DNA of 64,000 nucleotides, taken from positions 1-64,000 of the forward strand of contig NZ_JACLAX010000016.1 in NCBI RefSeq assembly GCF_014230355.1, written 5' to 3'. The first letter of the stretch is position 1. Each line of letters starts with the position of its first letter. This DNA comes from Novosphingobium piscinae. Its GTDB lineage: Bacteria > Pseudomonadota > Alphaproteobacteria > Sphingomonadales > Sphingomonadaceae. Of this stretch, positions 24,556-38,962 are shown in pieces. The notes under the pieces were generated by a model. That model searched no databases, was not told where the DNA came from, and was given only the letters and a program-made list of their open reading frames with translations. Made by a program: the position numbers and the translations under genes.

Positions 24556-25014
24556 TCACTCCGGCGCCGGAAATCGCGTCTTGAAGTGAAAGGCCTTTGC
24601 GCTCGGGCCATAGCGGTCGAGCACCCACAGCTTGGCGAGCCCCTCCTCGATCGGTGGGCGGTGTCCGGCCGGGACCCACCACAGCGCATGGTAGGCGCCG
24701 TCGAACCGTTCGAAGTATTCGCGCCGGCGGGCCATCTCGGGCGCGTGGGCGCTCTGGTAGACATAGGCGTGGAGCGAATCCGGGTCGGTCCAGACCGAGA
24801 TGTTGACCAGCAGCAGCGGATCGGGCGCCGGCTGGATCGCGGTGGCGTTGCCCTCCTCGGTCTGCAGCCGCCAGACGAAGCCGGGCGAACGGTCGGCCAG
24901 GGCGTTGATCCGGGCGAGGGCCGCGAAGAACGGGGCGACGCGCGGATCGCCCTCGGGCGCGACCAGCCGGGCGATGTTGATCTGGGCAAGGTGCCAGCCT
25001 GTTGCGTCGGTCAT
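24556..25014 (-). CDS. DUF3291 domain protein
   Basis: 152 residues, cytosolic, no signal or membrane segment. It matches the DUF3291 layout: an N-terminal WHLAQINIARLVAPEGDPRVAPFFAALARINALAD block, GFVWRLQTEEGNAT, the aromatic NISVWTDPDSLHAYVYQSAH segment and the closing WWVPAGHRPPIEEGLAKL. The fold resembles antibiotic-monooxygenase-type ferredoxin-like dimers, but no activity is established for the family. It is a single gene, divergent from the DUF2975 operon, whose palindromic promoter lies about 120 bases upstream. Confidence 0.8.
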   Translation of the reverse strand: MTDATGWHLAQINIARLVAPEGDPRVAPFFAALARINALADRSPGFVWRLQTEEGNATAIQPAPDPLLLVNISVWTDPDSLHAYVYQSAHAPEMARRREYFERFDGAYHALWWVPAGHRPPIEEGLAKLWVLDRYGPSAKAFHFKTRFPAPE

Positions 25015-25129
25015 CGTGGTCCGTCCTCCTCGTCCCGCAGGGGTGTCGACCCGCCCCGATCATGCCCGCAGCCCGGCGGGTCGGGCAAGGGGGGTGGGGA
25101 GGGGGGCAGGTGAGCCTGACCGTCCTTCG

Positions 25130-25191
25130 TATCGTTTTTCGATATTATTGATTGACGATATGCCCGACTCGGTATATTGAATATCGATATT
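25130..25191 (+). promoter_or_regulatory. Promoter with CGATAT palindromes for DUF2975/HTH operon
   Basis: An AT-rich island in otherwise GC-rich DNA. It contains TATCGtttttCGATA (25130-25144), CGATAT at 25156-25161 and the perfect 12-bp palindrome AATATCGATATT (25180-25191). A sigma70-like pair fits inside: TTGACG (25152-25157) and TATATT (25173-25178) or TATTGA two bases later, spacing 15-17. The palindromes flank this core, which suits an autorepressor site for the HTH protein encoded at the end of the operon (inference). Confidence 0.65.
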
Positions 25192-25212
25192 GAGCTTATC
25201 GGAGAACAACCA

Positions 25213-25341
25213 ATGGCCGCCAACCGTGCCCCGCTCGCCGCGCTCCTGCTGGCCGTGCTTGTCGCCGTGCTGTGGAGCCCCCCGCTGACCATTCAGGTGC
25301 ACGTCGTGCTGGGGGCCACCACGGCCCCCCACAGCGCCTGA
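25213..25341 (+). CDS. 42-residue hydrophobic small protein
   Basis: ATG with a good ribosome site (CGGAGAAC, 7 bases upstream), located directly after the palindromic promoter. It encodes 42 residues: a short basic start (MAANR), a hydrophobic helix APLAALLLAVLVAVLW, then a short PPLTIQVHVVLGATTA tail. It could be a one-helix membrane protein or a secreted peptide. It ends 24 bases before the DUF2975 gene. I do not recognise a family. The clean ribosome site and operon position are the case for it being real. Confidence 0.6.
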   Translation: MAANRAPLAALLLAVLVAVLWSPPLTIQVHVVLGATTAPHSA

Positions 25342-25365
25342 CCCATCCATTCCCAGGAGGAAAAC

Positions 25366-25887
25366 ATGTCTCTCAGACCCAAGGATCCGCTGCTGGCCGC
25401 GGCCCGCGTCGTGCTGATGATCGCGATGGCGACGATGGCCGTGGCCTGCGCCGCCATGGTGATTGCCGTCCCGGCCATCATCGTGTTCAAGACCGCCGTG
25501 CTCGCGGAACTGTCCAGCAAGGCCGTACCGGGCGAGGCGCTGTGGGCGCTGGTCCTGATCCTGCTGCTCGCCGCGCTCTGCACCGCGCTTGGCTTCCTGT
25601 TCTTCCGCCACATGTACCGCATCGTCGGCACGGTCGCCGATGGCGACCCGTTCATTCCCGCCAATGCCAGCCGGCTCAGCGCGATGGGCTGGATCGTCGT
25701 GGCGGTGAACGTGGCCGGCATCCCGCTCGTGTCCACCCTGCGCTGGCTGGAGAGCGTGAGCGAACACATGCACACCGAGGCCGGCAACGATGTCGATGGA
25801 CTGCTCCTCGCCCTGGTCCTGTTCATCCTCGCCCGGGTGTTCCGCGAAGGCACCCGCCTGCGCGACGAAGTGGAAGGGACGGTGTGA
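25366..25887 (+). CDS. DUF2975 membrane protein
   Basis: 173 residues with an excellent ribosome site (CAGGAGGAAA). Four membrane segments are visible: VVLMIAMATMAVACAAMVIAV, LWALVLILLLAALCTALGFL, MGWIVVAVNVAGIPLVSTL and DGLLLALVLFILARVF. The sequence GDPFIPANASRLSAMGW between helices 2 and 3 is the DUF2975 signature, and RVFREGTRLRDEVEGTV closes the domain. DUF2975 proteins are usually encoded just before a small HTH regulator, as here, and may sense a membrane signal and control that regulator. The stop overlaps the next start by one base (TGATG), so the two are translationally coupled. Confidence 0.83.
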   Translation: MSLRPKDPLLAAARVVLMIAMATMAVACAAMVIAVPAIIVFKTAVLAELSSKAVPGEALWALVLILLLAALCTALGFLFFRHMYRIVGTVADGDPFIPANASRLSAMGWIVVAVNVAGIPLVSTLRWLESVSEHMHTEAGNDVDGLLLALVLFILARVFREGTRLRDEVEGTV

Positions 25888-26114
25888 TGCCGGTGACCGT
25901 CAAGCTCGACGAGCTGCTCTACCAGCGCCGCATGACGCTGACCGAACTGGCCGAACGGGTGGACATCACCCTGGCCAACCTCTCGATCCTCAAGACCGGC
26001 AAGGCCAAGGCGATCCGCTTCTCCACGCTCGAGGCGATCTGCCAGGTGCTCGAATGCCAGCCGGGCGACCTGCTGGGGTTCGAAGCCGAAGCCGAAGCCG
26101 AAGCCGAAGCCTGA
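25887..26114 (+). CDS. Small XRE/YozG-type HTH transcriptional regulator
   Basis: 75 residues: a Cro/C1-type helix-turn-helix and little else. The helices read VKLDELLYQRRMTLTELAERVDITLANLSILKTGK, with the recognition helix near residues 28-37 and TLEAICQVLECQPGDLL closing the domain. It is the standard partner of DUF2975 proteins. The last ten residues are (Glu-Ala)5, encoded by five perfect GAAGCC repeats (26082-26111), a slippage-prone tract. It probably binds the CGATAT palindromes at its own promoter (inference). A strong terminator follows. Confidence 0.85.
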   Translation: MPVTVKLDELLYQRRMTLTELAERVDITLANLSILKTGKAKAIRFSTLEAICQVLECQPGDLLGFEAEAEAEAEA

Positions 26115-26133
26115 AGGCCGTCCTGTCCTACCG

Positions 26134-26166
26134 GCCGCGCGGATGCCATGCTCCGCGCGGCTCTTT
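26134..26166 (+). terminator. Terminator of DUF2975/HTH operon
   Basis: A 10-bp perfect stem (GCCGCGCGGA / TCCGCGCGGC) with an 8-nt loop is followed by TCTTTCTC, 20 bases after the HTH stop. Confidence 0.78.
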
Positions 26167-26231
26167 CTCACTGTCAGGCAAACGCACTTGGGCGCGATCT
26201 TCGCGCGCGAACTTTACACTGCGCGCTCGTG

Positions 26232-26249
26232 TGAACTTCGCGAAGTTCA
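26232..26249. repeat. Perfect 18-bp palindrome at gene end
   Basis: TGAACTTCG and CGAAGTTCA join with no spacer, giving an uninterrupted 18-bp palindrome. The last three bases are the stop codon of the ICMT-like gene on the minus strand. Its role is unknown; a hairpin would need to sacrifice central pairs. Confidence 0.7.
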
Positions 26250-26879
26250 GAACAGGCCCGGGATCAGCCGCCAGCGCACGGTCTGCATGTAGGCGGCATA
26301 GTCGGCGTCCTGCGCCAGCAGCCGCTCTTCCGCCAGCAGGCGCAGGATCTGGGCCCACCAGCCGATCGCGTAGATGACGATGTTCATCGGGTGAAACATC
26401 AGGATCATCACCGCGAGATGGACCAGCGCATAGCCCGCGTACATCGGATGGCGCACGAAGCGGTAGGGGCCCGAGATCTTGACCCCGCGGTTGGCCGGGG
26501 CGACCCCGAACGAGCGGCGCAGCACCAGCTTGGCCCAGGCCTGGATCAGGTTGCCGGCCACGGCCAGGAAGACCCCCAGCGGGATCAGCGCGGGCACCAG
26601 GGCCACGCCCGGCAGGACCAGCAGCCCGGCGCAGGTCGCGGTCATCGCCAGCAGCCAGTCGCCCAGGTCCATCGAAAGCTTGTCGGTCGGGCGGCGGATC
26701 AGGGTGAAGACCGCGACGGCGGTTTCCGAGATCAGCAGCAGCGGCGCCCAGGGATTGCCCGAGAGCTCGACCCGCGAGGCCAGCACGATCCACAGCAGCA
26801 CGATCGCCACCTGCTCGGCCCGGTCGAGCACGGCGGGGCGCAGCCAGGCGGGCGGCTTGCTCAGGGTGGTGGTGGTCAT
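26247..26879 (-). CDS. Isoprenylcysteine carboxyl methyltransferase-like membrane protein
   Basis: 210 residues with five or so membrane segments (for example VAIVLLWIVLAS, WLLAMTATCAGLLVLPGVALVPALIPLGVFLAVAGNLI and ALVHLAVMILMFHPMNIVIYAIGWWAQIL). The ICMT/PEMT SAM-binding core is clear: GVKISGPYRFVRHPMYAGY, followed by the C-terminal EERLLAQDADYAAYMQTVRWRLIPGLF. Bacterial homologues are presumed SAM-dependent methyltransferases of lipids or membrane proteins; true substrates are mostly unknown. The gene is divergent from rplJ. Its stop codon lies inside a perfect 18-bp palindrome (26232-26249). Confidence 0.83.
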   Translation of the reverse strand: MTTTTLSKPPAWLRPAVLDRAEQVAIVLLWIVLASRVELSGNPWAPLLLISETAVAVFTLIRRPTDKLSMDLGDWLLAMTATCAGLLVLPGVALVPALIPLGVFLAVAGNLIQAWAKLVLRRSFGVAPANRGVKISGPYRFVRHPMYAGYALVHLAVMILMFHPMNIVIYAIGWWAQILRLLAEERLLAQDADYAAYMQTVRWRLIPGLF

Positions 26880-26989
26880 TGCATGGAGCCCTCGTGACAG
26901 TGCCGTCCGGGGTGCCAGAACGCGGTTAACAAAGCGTTAGGTGGGCTGCCGGAGGGGCGGCCCGGTCCGGCCGGTCCGGAGCGCCTTCC

Positions 26990-27299
26990 TTGACTCGGCC
27001 CGCGCTTGCGCCTAACCGCCGCCCCGACCGAACGGGATTCGTCCCGCCGGTCATCCGTCCGAGACCGCTGGTGCGGGGGTTTGCCCCGCTTAATCTCCAG
27101 CCTAGACGGGGAAAAGAGTTTTACCGCCCGCGCCGTCAGGCGTGGTGCTTCGCGCGGCTCCCGCTTTCCGGGGCGTGCACCTCCTTCCCCTTCAACGGAC
27201 TCGCCCGTGTCGCTCCGGCGGCACGGATCCCTGCTTTCGCAGGGACAAGCAACGTAGCCGGTCGCCCGTTCGCGGGCGGCCAATGTGAAGGAGTAAGGC
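26990..27299 (+). promoter_or_regulatory. rplJL promoter and structured L10 leader
   Basis: The 417 bases between the ICMT-like start and rplJ hold no supported gene. A possible promoter is TTGACT (26990-26995), a 17-base spacer and TAACCG. The following ~280-base leader has at least two tight hairpins close to the gene: TCCCTGC-TTTC-GCAGGGA (27228-27245) and CGCCCG-TTCG-CGGGCG (27263-27278), the second with a stable UUCG loop. In other bacteria the L10(L12)4 complex binds such leaders to repress rplJL; this is the likely role here (inference). Confidence 0.55.
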
Positions 27300-27812
27300 A
27301 TGGATCGTTCGCAGAAAGCCGAATCGGTCGCATCGCTGAACGCGACTTTCAACGAGGTCGGCGTGGTGGTGATCACCCGCAACCTCGGCATGACGGTGGC
27401 CCAGTCCACCGCCCTGCGCGGAAAGGTGCGCGAAGCGGGCGCGACCTACAAGGTTGCGAAGAACAGTCTTGCCAAGCTTGCCGCCAAGGACACGGCCTAC
27501 GAGGGGATCATCGATCTGCTCACCGGCCCGACCGCGATCGCCTCGTCGGTGGATCCGGTCGCTGCCGCCAAGGCCGTGGTCGATTTCGCGAAGACCAACG
27601 ACAAGATCGAAATCGTTGGTGGTTCGCTAGGATCGGTCGTCCTCAACGCTGACGGGATCAAGGCGCTCGCCACGATGCCGTCGCTGGACGAGATGCGCGC
27701 CAAGCTCATCGGCCTCGTTCAGGCTCCGGCCACGAAGATCGCCCAGCTCTCGACCGCTCCGGCGGCCAAGCTGGCCCGCGTCTTCCAGGCCTATGCCGAC
27801 AAGGCTGCCTAA
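27300..27812 (+). CDS. rplJ: 50S ribosomal protein L10
   Basis: 170 residues. L10 anchors the L7/L12 stalk on the large subunit. The start follows AAGGAGTAAGGC. The sequence opens with [35 protein letters not shown] and carries the rRNA-binding part [18 protein letters not shown]; the C-terminal helix ([25 protein letters not shown]) is the docking site for L12 dimers. It is followed after 63 bases by rplL. Canonically rpoBC would come next on the same strand; here they lie on the other side, in the opposite direction, and rplK/rplA are not upstream. Confidence 0.96.
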   Translation: MDRSQKAESVASLNATFNEVGVVVITRNLGMTVAQSTALRGKVREAGATYKVAKNSLAKLAAKDTAYEGIIDLLTGPTAIASSVDPVAAAKAVVDFAKTNDKIEIVGGSLGSVVLNADGIKALATMPSLDEMRAKLIGLVQAPATKIAQLSTAPAAKLARVFQAYADKAA

Positions 27813-27875
27813 GACTGTTCGTACCCATTCCCGGAGGGGTTGCCCTTCCGGTCCATCAATCAGGAGTGAAGCATC

Positions 27876-28253
27876 ATGGCCGATATCGCCAAGCTTGTTG
27901 AAGAACTGTCGAAGCTGACCGTCCTCGAGGCGGCTGACCTTGCCAAGGCCCTCGAGGAAGCGTGGGGCGTCAGCGCCGCCGCTGCCGTCGCCGTGGCCGC
28001 GCCGGCCGGTGGTGGCGAAGCCGCCGCTGCCGTCGAGGAGCAGACCGAATTCGACGTCATCCTGACCGGCGACGGCGGGAAGAAGATCCAGGTCATCAAG
28101 GAGGTCCGCGCGATCACCAACCTGGGTCTGACCGAAGCCAAGACCCTGGTCGAGAGCGCCCCGAAGGCGATCAAGGAAGGCGTCTCGAAGGCCGAGGCCG
28201 AAGAGATCAAGAAGAAGATCGAGGAAGCCGGCGGCACCGTCGACATCAAGTAA
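27876..28253 (+). CDS. rplL: 50S ribosomal protein L7/L12
   Basis: 125 residues. The flexible stalk protein recruits translation GTPases. The N-terminal dimerisation helices ([26 protein letters not shown]) are followed by an Ala-rich hinge (about 36-55). The C-terminal domain contains [21 protein letters not shown] and [23 protein letters not shown]. The ribosome site is AGGAGTGAAGC. A classical terminator follows 30 bases after the stop, ending the rplJL transcript before the MATE gene. Confidence 0.97.
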   Translation: MADIAKLVEELSKLTVLEAADLAKALEEAWGVSAAAAVAVAAPAGGGEAAAAVEEQTEFDVILTGDGGKKIQVIKEVRAITNLGLTEAKTLVESAPKAIKEGVSKAEAEEIKKKIEEAGGTVDIK

Positions 28254-28283
28254 GCCGTTCCGGGGTCATCCCGGACAGGCACG

Positions 28284-28312
28284 AAGGGCGGTCCCGTGGG
28301 GCCGCCCTTTTT
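28284..28312 (+). terminator. Rho-independent terminator of rplJL
   Basis: An 8-bp stem (AAGGGCGG / CCGCCCTT) with a 10-nt loop runs into five T residues, about 30 bases after the rplL stop. Confidence 0.85.
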
Positions 28313-28371
28313 CGTGGGCGGCGCAGCGCGTGCTTTCCAACCCCGGCGCGGGGGCCTATCGGCTGGCCGCG

Positions 28372-29751
28372 ATGGCCCGCTCTGCCCCCTCCCGTGCGCG
28401 CCGCGCCGAATTCGCCGCCACCCTGCGGCTCGCCGGCCCGCTGGCCGCGGCCAATGTGCTGCAGATGCTGGTCTATGCGATCGACGTGGTCTTCGTCGCC
28501 CGGCTCGGATCGGAACCGCTCGCCGCCGCCAGCCTCTCGACCGCGCTGTTCGGGCTGATCGCCTGGAGCTTCTCGGGCCTGACCGGTGCGGTGGCCCCGC
28601 TGATCTCGGCCGAGCTGGGGCGCCGCCGCCATGCCGTGCGCGAGATCCGCCGCAGCGTGCGCATGGCGCTGTGGCTGGCCATGGCCTGCGCGGCGGTGGG
28701 CATGCTGGTCTGCGCCGGGGGCGAGCGGCTGATGCTGGCGACCGGGCAGGCCCCGCGGGTGAGCGCCCAGGCCGGCGCCTTCCTCGCGGTGCTGATGCTG
28801 GCGCTGCCGCCGATCATCGCCGGCAACGTGCTGCGCACCTTTGTCTCGGCGATGGGCCGCCCCTATTTCGCCACGGCCATCACGGCGCTGGCGATCGCGG
28901 TCAACACCCTCGGCAATCTGCTCTTCGTGTTCGGCTATGGCGGGGCCCCGGCGCTCGGACTGGTCGGTTCGGCGGTGTCGAGCGTGCTCACCGCGGTGGT
29001 CACCCTGCTCGCCTATGTCGTGGCGATCCGCCGCGACCGGCGTCTGCGCCGCTATCACCTGTTCGGGCGGCTGTGGCGGGCGGAGTGGTCGCGCCTGGCC
29101 GAGCTCCTGCGGATCGGCCTGCCGATCGCCGCGACGATCCTCGCCGAGGCCGGGCTGTTCAGCGGCGCGGCCTTCCTGATGGGGCGGATCGGCGAGGCGC
29201 AGCTGGCCGGGCACACCGTGGCGCTGCAGGTCGCGGCCTTCTGCTTCCAGATCCCCTTCGGCGTAGGCCAGGCCGCGACGATCCGGGTCGGCTACCATTT
29301 CGGGGCGGGCGACCGGGCCGGGGTGGCCCGCGCCGGCTGGGCCGCCCTGGCGATCGGAGTGGGGGTCATGGCCTGCACCGCCGGGACCATGTTGCTGGTC
29401 CCGCGCAGCCTCGTGGCGCTCTACGTCGACCTCGCCGATCCGGCCAACGCCGCGATGATCGGCTTCGCCACCCAGTTCATGCTGGTGGCCGCCGCCTTCC
29501 AGCTGTTCGACGGGATCCAGGCGGTGGCGGCCGGGGTGCTGCGCGGGTTGCAGAATACTAGCGTGCCGATGGTGATCGCCCTGTTCGCCTACTGGGTGCC
29601 GGGCGCGGCAGCGGCGATCGGACTGGGCCTGTTCACCCCGCTCGCCGGGCTGGGGGTGTGGCTGGGCCTGCTGATCTCGCTGGTGGTGGCCGCTACCCTG
29701 CTGCTGTGGCGCTGGGCCGCGCGCGAGCGGCTCGGGCTGGTCCCGGCCTGA
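28372..29751 (+). CDS. MATE-family efflux transporter
   Basis: 459 residues with twelve hydrophobic helices and the two-lobe MATE pattern. Each half has the SAELGRRR or VGYHFGAGDRAG element after the second helix, and the first helix pair reads LAGPLAAANVLQMLVYAIDVVFVARLGSEPLAAAS. It exports cationic drugs or metabolites using an Na+ or H+ gradient. The ATG at 28372 is preferred; a GTG at 28330 would add 14 residues without a ribosome site and would start nearly in the rplL terminator. No regulator is adjacent. The substrate cannot be read from the sequence. Confidence 0.87.
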   Translation: MARSAPSRARRAEFAATLRLAGPLAAANVLQMLVYAIDVVFVARLGSEPLAAASLSTALFGLIAWSFSGLTGAVAPLISAELGRRRHAVREIRRSVRMALWLAMACAAVGMLVCAGGERLMLATGQAPRVSAQAGAFLAVLMLALPPIIAGNVLRTFVSAMGRPYFATAITALAIAVNTLGNLLFVFGYGGAPALGLVGSAVSSVLTAVVTLLAYVVAIRRDRRLRRYHLFGRLWRAEWSRLAELLRIGLPIAATILAEAGLFSGAAFLMGRIGEAQLAGHTVALQVAAFCFQIPFGVGQAATIRVGYHFGAGDRAGVARAGWAALAIGVGVMACTAGTMLLVPRSLVALYVDLADPANAAMIGFATQFMLVAAAFQLFDGIQAVAAGVLRGLQNTSVPMVIALFAYWVPGAAAAIGLGLFTPLAGLGVWLGLLISLVVAATLLLWRWAARERLGLVPA

Positions 29752-29755
29752 CCGT

Positions 29756-31378
29756 TCAGCCCAGCAGGTCGGCCGCGAGGGCTTCCGCCACCTTGATCCC
29801 GTCGACCGCCGCCGAAAGGATCCCGCCGGCGTAGCCCGCGCCTTCCCCGGCGGGGTAGAGCCCGCGGGTGTTGAGGCTCTGCAGGTCCTGGCCGCGGGTG
29901 AAGCGCACCGGCGAGGAGGTGCGCGCCTCGACCCCGGTGAGGATCACGTCGGGATGGTCATAGTCCTTGATCTGGCGGCCGAATACCGGCAGCGCCTCGC
30001 GGATCGCGGCAATCACGAAGTCGGGCAGGCACAGCGACAGGTCGGTCAGGGTCACCCCCGGCTGGTAGCTCGGCACGACTGCGCCGAAGTCGCCCGACGA
30101 GGGCCGCCCGGCAAGCAGATCGCCCACCTTCTGGCCCGGCGCGCGGTAGTTGCTGCCCCCGGCGACGAAGGCCGCGCTTTCCCACCTGCGCTGGAAGTCG
30201 ATCCCGGCCAGCGGCCCGCCCGGATAGTCGCGCACCGGATCGATATCGACCACCAGCCCCGAGTTGGCGTTGAACTCGGCCCGCGAGTACTGGCTCATCC
30301 CGTTGGTGACGACCCGGCCCTCCTCGCTGGTCGCGGCCACCACGCGCCCGCCCGGGCACATGCAGAACGAATAGACCGTGCGCCCGTTGCTGGCGCGGTG
30401 GCTGAGCGCATAGGCCGCCGCTCCCAACACCTTGTTGCCCGCGTTAGGGCCATAGCGGGCGCGGTCGATCCAGCCCTGCGGATGCTCGATCCGGACCCCG
30501 ATCGCGAAGGGCTTGGCCTCGGCATGGACCCCGCGATCGTACAGCGCGTGGAACGTGTCGCGCGCCGAATGGCCCACCGCGCAGATCACATGGCGCGCCG
30601 CCAGGAAGGAGCCGTCCGACAGGTGCAACCCGGCCAGCCGGCGCCCGCCATCGGCCGCGGTCTCGATCGCGAAGTCCTCGACGCGGGTCTCGAAGCGGTA
30701 TTCACCGCCCAGGCTCTCGATCGTCTCGCGGATCGACATGACCATGGTGACCAGCCGGAACGTGCCGATATGCGGGTGTGCCTCGGTCAGGATGTCCTCG
30801 GGTGCGCCGGCCTTCACGAACTCGGTCAGGACCTTGCGCGACAGGTGCCGCGGGTCCTTGATCCGGCTGTAGAGCTTGCCGTCCGAGAAGGTGCCTGCGC
30901 CACCCTCGCCGAACTGGACGTTGCTTTCCGGCTTCAGCTCGGAGCGGCGCCACAGCCCCCAGGTGTCCTTGGTCCGCTCGCGCACGGCCTTGCCGCGCTC
31001 GATGATGATCGGCCTGAGCCCCATCTGCGCCAGGATCAGCGCCGCCATTACCCCGCAGGGACCGGCCCCGATCACCACCGGCCGCTCGCCGGCATAGCCT
31101 TCGGGCGCGCGCACCGGAAACCGGTAGGAGGTATCGGGGGCGGGCCGGACATGGCTGTCGCCGGCATGCCGGGCGAGCACTGCCGCCTCGTCACGCACCA
31201 CCAGGTCGAGCACGTAGACCAGCTTGATCGCGGTCTTCTTGCGCGCGTCGTTGCCGCGGCGGACCACGCTGAACCGCTCGAGCTGGCCGGGCGCCAGACC
31301 CAGGCGGGCAACGACCGCCGCCTCGAGCGCGGCGGGTTCGTGGTCAAGGGGCAGGGCGAGATCGGACAGCCGGATCAT
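29756..31378 (-). CDS. FAD-dependent oxidoreductase, COG2509 type
   Basis: 540 residues. A dinucleotide-binding loop, VVIGAGPCGVMAALILAQMG (about 101-120), is followed by an ERG acidic end of the second strand. The COG2509 hallmarks VQFGEGGAGTFSDGKLYSRIKD, VCAVGHSARDTFHAL-like and FSFCMCPGG-like segments are present (here ICAVGHSARDTFHAL and YSFCMCPGGRVV), with TRGLYPAGEGAGYAGGILSAAVDG at the C-terminus. A small alpha/beta domain precedes the FAD domain (residues 1-90), as in the family. Members are uncharacterised flavin dehydrogenases of the geranylgeranyl-reductase-like fold. It is convergent with the MATE gene, with four bases between stops. Confidence 0.87.
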   Translation of the reverse strand: MIRLSDLALPLDHEPAALEAAVVARLGLAPGQLERFSVVRRGNDARKKTAIKLVYVLDLVVRDEAAVLARHAGDSHVRPAPDTSYRFPVRAPEGYAGERPVVIGAGPCGVMAALILAQMGLRPIIIERGKAVRERTKDTWGLWRRSELKPESNVQFGEGGAGTFSDGKLYSRIKDPRHLSRKVLTEFVKAGAPEDILTEAHPHIGTFRLVTMVMSIRETIESLGGEYRFETRVEDFAIETAADGGRRLAGLHLSDGSFLAARHVICAVGHSARDTFHALYDRGVHAEAKPFAIGVRIEHPQGWIDRARYGPNAGNKVLGAAAYALSHRASNGRTVYSFCMCPGGRVVAATSEEGRVVTNGMSQYSRAEFNANSGLVVDIDPVRDYPGGPLAGIDFQRRWESAAFVAGGSNYRAPGQKVGDLLAGRPSSGDFGAVVPSYQPGVTLTDLSLCLPDFVIAAIREALPVFGRQIKDYDHPDVILTGVEARTSSPVRFTRGQDLQSLNTRGLYPAGEGAGYAGGILSAAVDGIKVAEALAADLLG

Positions 31379-31435
31379 CGCGCTGCGCTAGCGCGGTTGC
31401 CGCGGGGAGGGAAGGGTGCCCGCAAGTCCGACCGT

Positions 31436-32107
31436 TCAGTCGAGCCCATCAAGCAGGGCTGTGAGGTCGAGGACGGGTGGTGGAGCCGCGGGAGCCAGTC
31501 TCACGAGGCGCGGCCGGCTGGTGCGCGACCACTGCCAGCGACCAAGCCGGACAAAGCTGTGATGGGCCAGCACGGTGCCCCCCATCCGGCGGTGCGCGGT
31601 AAGCGCTGGCAGGTTGTAGTCGGCGATGCGGCTGAGCGAATGCGAGAAACCATGGCCCTCCATCCACGCGCCAACACCGGCCCAGAGCGCCGCGAAGCTT
31701 CGCCCCATCCGACGGCTCGGCTCGATCCACAGCCCGGTGTCCCAGCAGCACCGGGTCGGCAGCTGGAAGCGGACGGCCACTTCGTCCTCATGGTAGGATC
31801 CGGCCCCGAGCCAGACCACCCCGGTCAGCGCGCTGCGCGGCTCGAACACCCCCAGGCAGGTCAACCCGGCGGCGAAACGCCGCGCCTGCGTGGCCGGGTC
31901 GGCATCGACCGTGTGGCCCGCAAGCGCGGCAGGGTCGAGCACCTCTACCCGGTAGCCGCGCGGCATCACCGGCAGGCTGGCGCGCGGCTGGGCGAGGATC
32001 GCGTAGCGGTGGAATCCGGCCAGCCGCGATGCGCGCGCCAGGCGTGCGGCCAGGTAGGACGAAGTGCCCAGTACACCCAGCATTTCGACGGTATGGCTCA
32101 GCGGCAT
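31436..32107 (-). CDS. GNAT-like uncharacterised protein
   Basis: 223 residues, no signal or membrane segment. The region DTGLWIEPSRRMGRSFAALWAGVGAWMEGHGF has the position and character of a GNAT acetyl-CoA loop and helix, and ISRIADYNLPALTAHRRMGG-like sequence (SRIADYNLPALTAHRRMGG) matches the N...A...HRRMG end motif of GNAT folds. The glycine pattern is atypical, so cofactor use is uncertain. A short Pro-rich stretch closes the protein. It lies in a row of minus-strand genes after gltBD with short gaps and may share their transcript. Function unknown. Confidence 0.55.
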   Translation of the reverse strand: MPLSHTVEMLGVLGTSSYLAARLARASRLAGFHRYAILAQPRASLPVMPRGYRVEVLDPAALAGHTVDADPATQARRFAAGLTCLGVFEPRSALTGVVWLGAGSYHEDEVAVRFQLPTRCCWDTGLWIEPSRRMGRSFAALWAGVGAWMEGHGFSHSLSRIADYNLPALTAHRRMGGTVLAHHSFVRLGRWQWSRTSRPRLVRLAPAAPPPVLDLTALLDGLD

Positions 32108-32154
32108 GGCGGCCGGCTTAAGGCAGCTTCCCTAAGGAAGCGCAAAGCTGCGGT

Positions 32155-32850
32155 TCAGGCGCAGCCCTCCACCAGCCATAGCGCCGGCGGCCGCCCGAGA
32201 TGGATCAGCGCGACCCGCCGCTGGCCGTCGATCTCGAAGCGCAGGCCCGGGGTCATGGTTCCATCGTCCGGCGAGGTCAGGGTCCCGGCCGGGGGGGCGT
32301 CATACTTGTGCGGCTCGGCCTCGAGTTGGGGATAGGCGGCGCGAACCGCGGTGGCGCTGCTGCCCGGGCCGACCCCGCCGGGCAGGCGTTGCCCCGAACC
32401 CGGACCGAAGGTCACCCGCTCCAGCCGGCCGGCGATGACGATCGCATAGCTGTCCGGAACCTGCGCCGACCGGTAGATCGTGCAGCCGTCCGCGGGCTGG
32501 CCATCGCCCGGCTCTGCCGTGGCCTGCCAGCTGCTGCCAGCCGGGATCGGGGCGCCGAAGCGCAGCCCGGCCAGAGCCGGCAGGCCGGCGGCGATCCGTT
32601 CGGCCGAAGGGGCTCGAGGCAGTGCGGCCGCCGCCACCGGGCCTGGCACCACTAACGCTGCGGCGGTTGTGCTCGGCGGGCCTGCCGGCGCGGTGCGTTC
32701 GGGCGCCTCGCCGCAGGCGCCAGGCAGGACCAGCGACGCGGCGAGCAACCAGCGGCGGCTGGCCGCAACGCCCGCCCGCAGCGGGCAGGAGCGGTTCAAT
32801 CGAACGGGGCGGACCTTGCGGCCCGTCCCCGTGATCGCTGCCAGCGGCAC
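32155..32850 (-). CDS. Hypothetical exported protein downstream of gltD
   Basis: 231 residues from a GTG that lies five bases after the gltD stop, so coupled translation is likely. A long basic lead (about 30 residues) precedes a hydrophobic segment, [16 protein letters not shown], whose LPGAC end resembles an imperfect lipobox; this could be a lipoprotein or a secreted protein. The mature part has a Pro/Ala-rich linker and then a compact domain with [32 protein letters not shown] and [15 protein letters not shown]. This repeated strand-turn pattern with VRAAYPQL is common in small periplasmic proteins of sphingomonads. I do not recognise a named family. Confidence 0.6.
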   Translation of the reverse strand: MPLAAITGTGRKVRPVRLNRSCPLRAGVAASRRWLLAASLVLPGACGEAPERTAPAGPPSTTAAALVVPGPVAAAALPRAPSAERIAAGLPALAGLRFGAPIPAGSSWQATAEPGDGQPADGCTIYRSAQVPDSYAIVIAGRLERVTFGPGSGQRLPGGVGPGSSATAVRAAYPQLEAEPHKYDAPPAGTLTSPDDGTMTPGLRFEIDGQRRVALIHLGRPPALWLVEGCA

Positions 32851-32855
32851 GCGCC

Positions 32856-34289
<1,434 letters not shown>

Positions 34290-34306
34290 GATTAGCTTAC
34301 CCTAAC

Positions 34307-38962
<4,656 letters not shown>

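Noticed and set aside
28330..28371. GTG start 14 codons upstream for the MATE gene
   Set aside because: No ribosome site, and it would begin just after the rplL terminator T-run; the ATG at 28372 fits family starts better.
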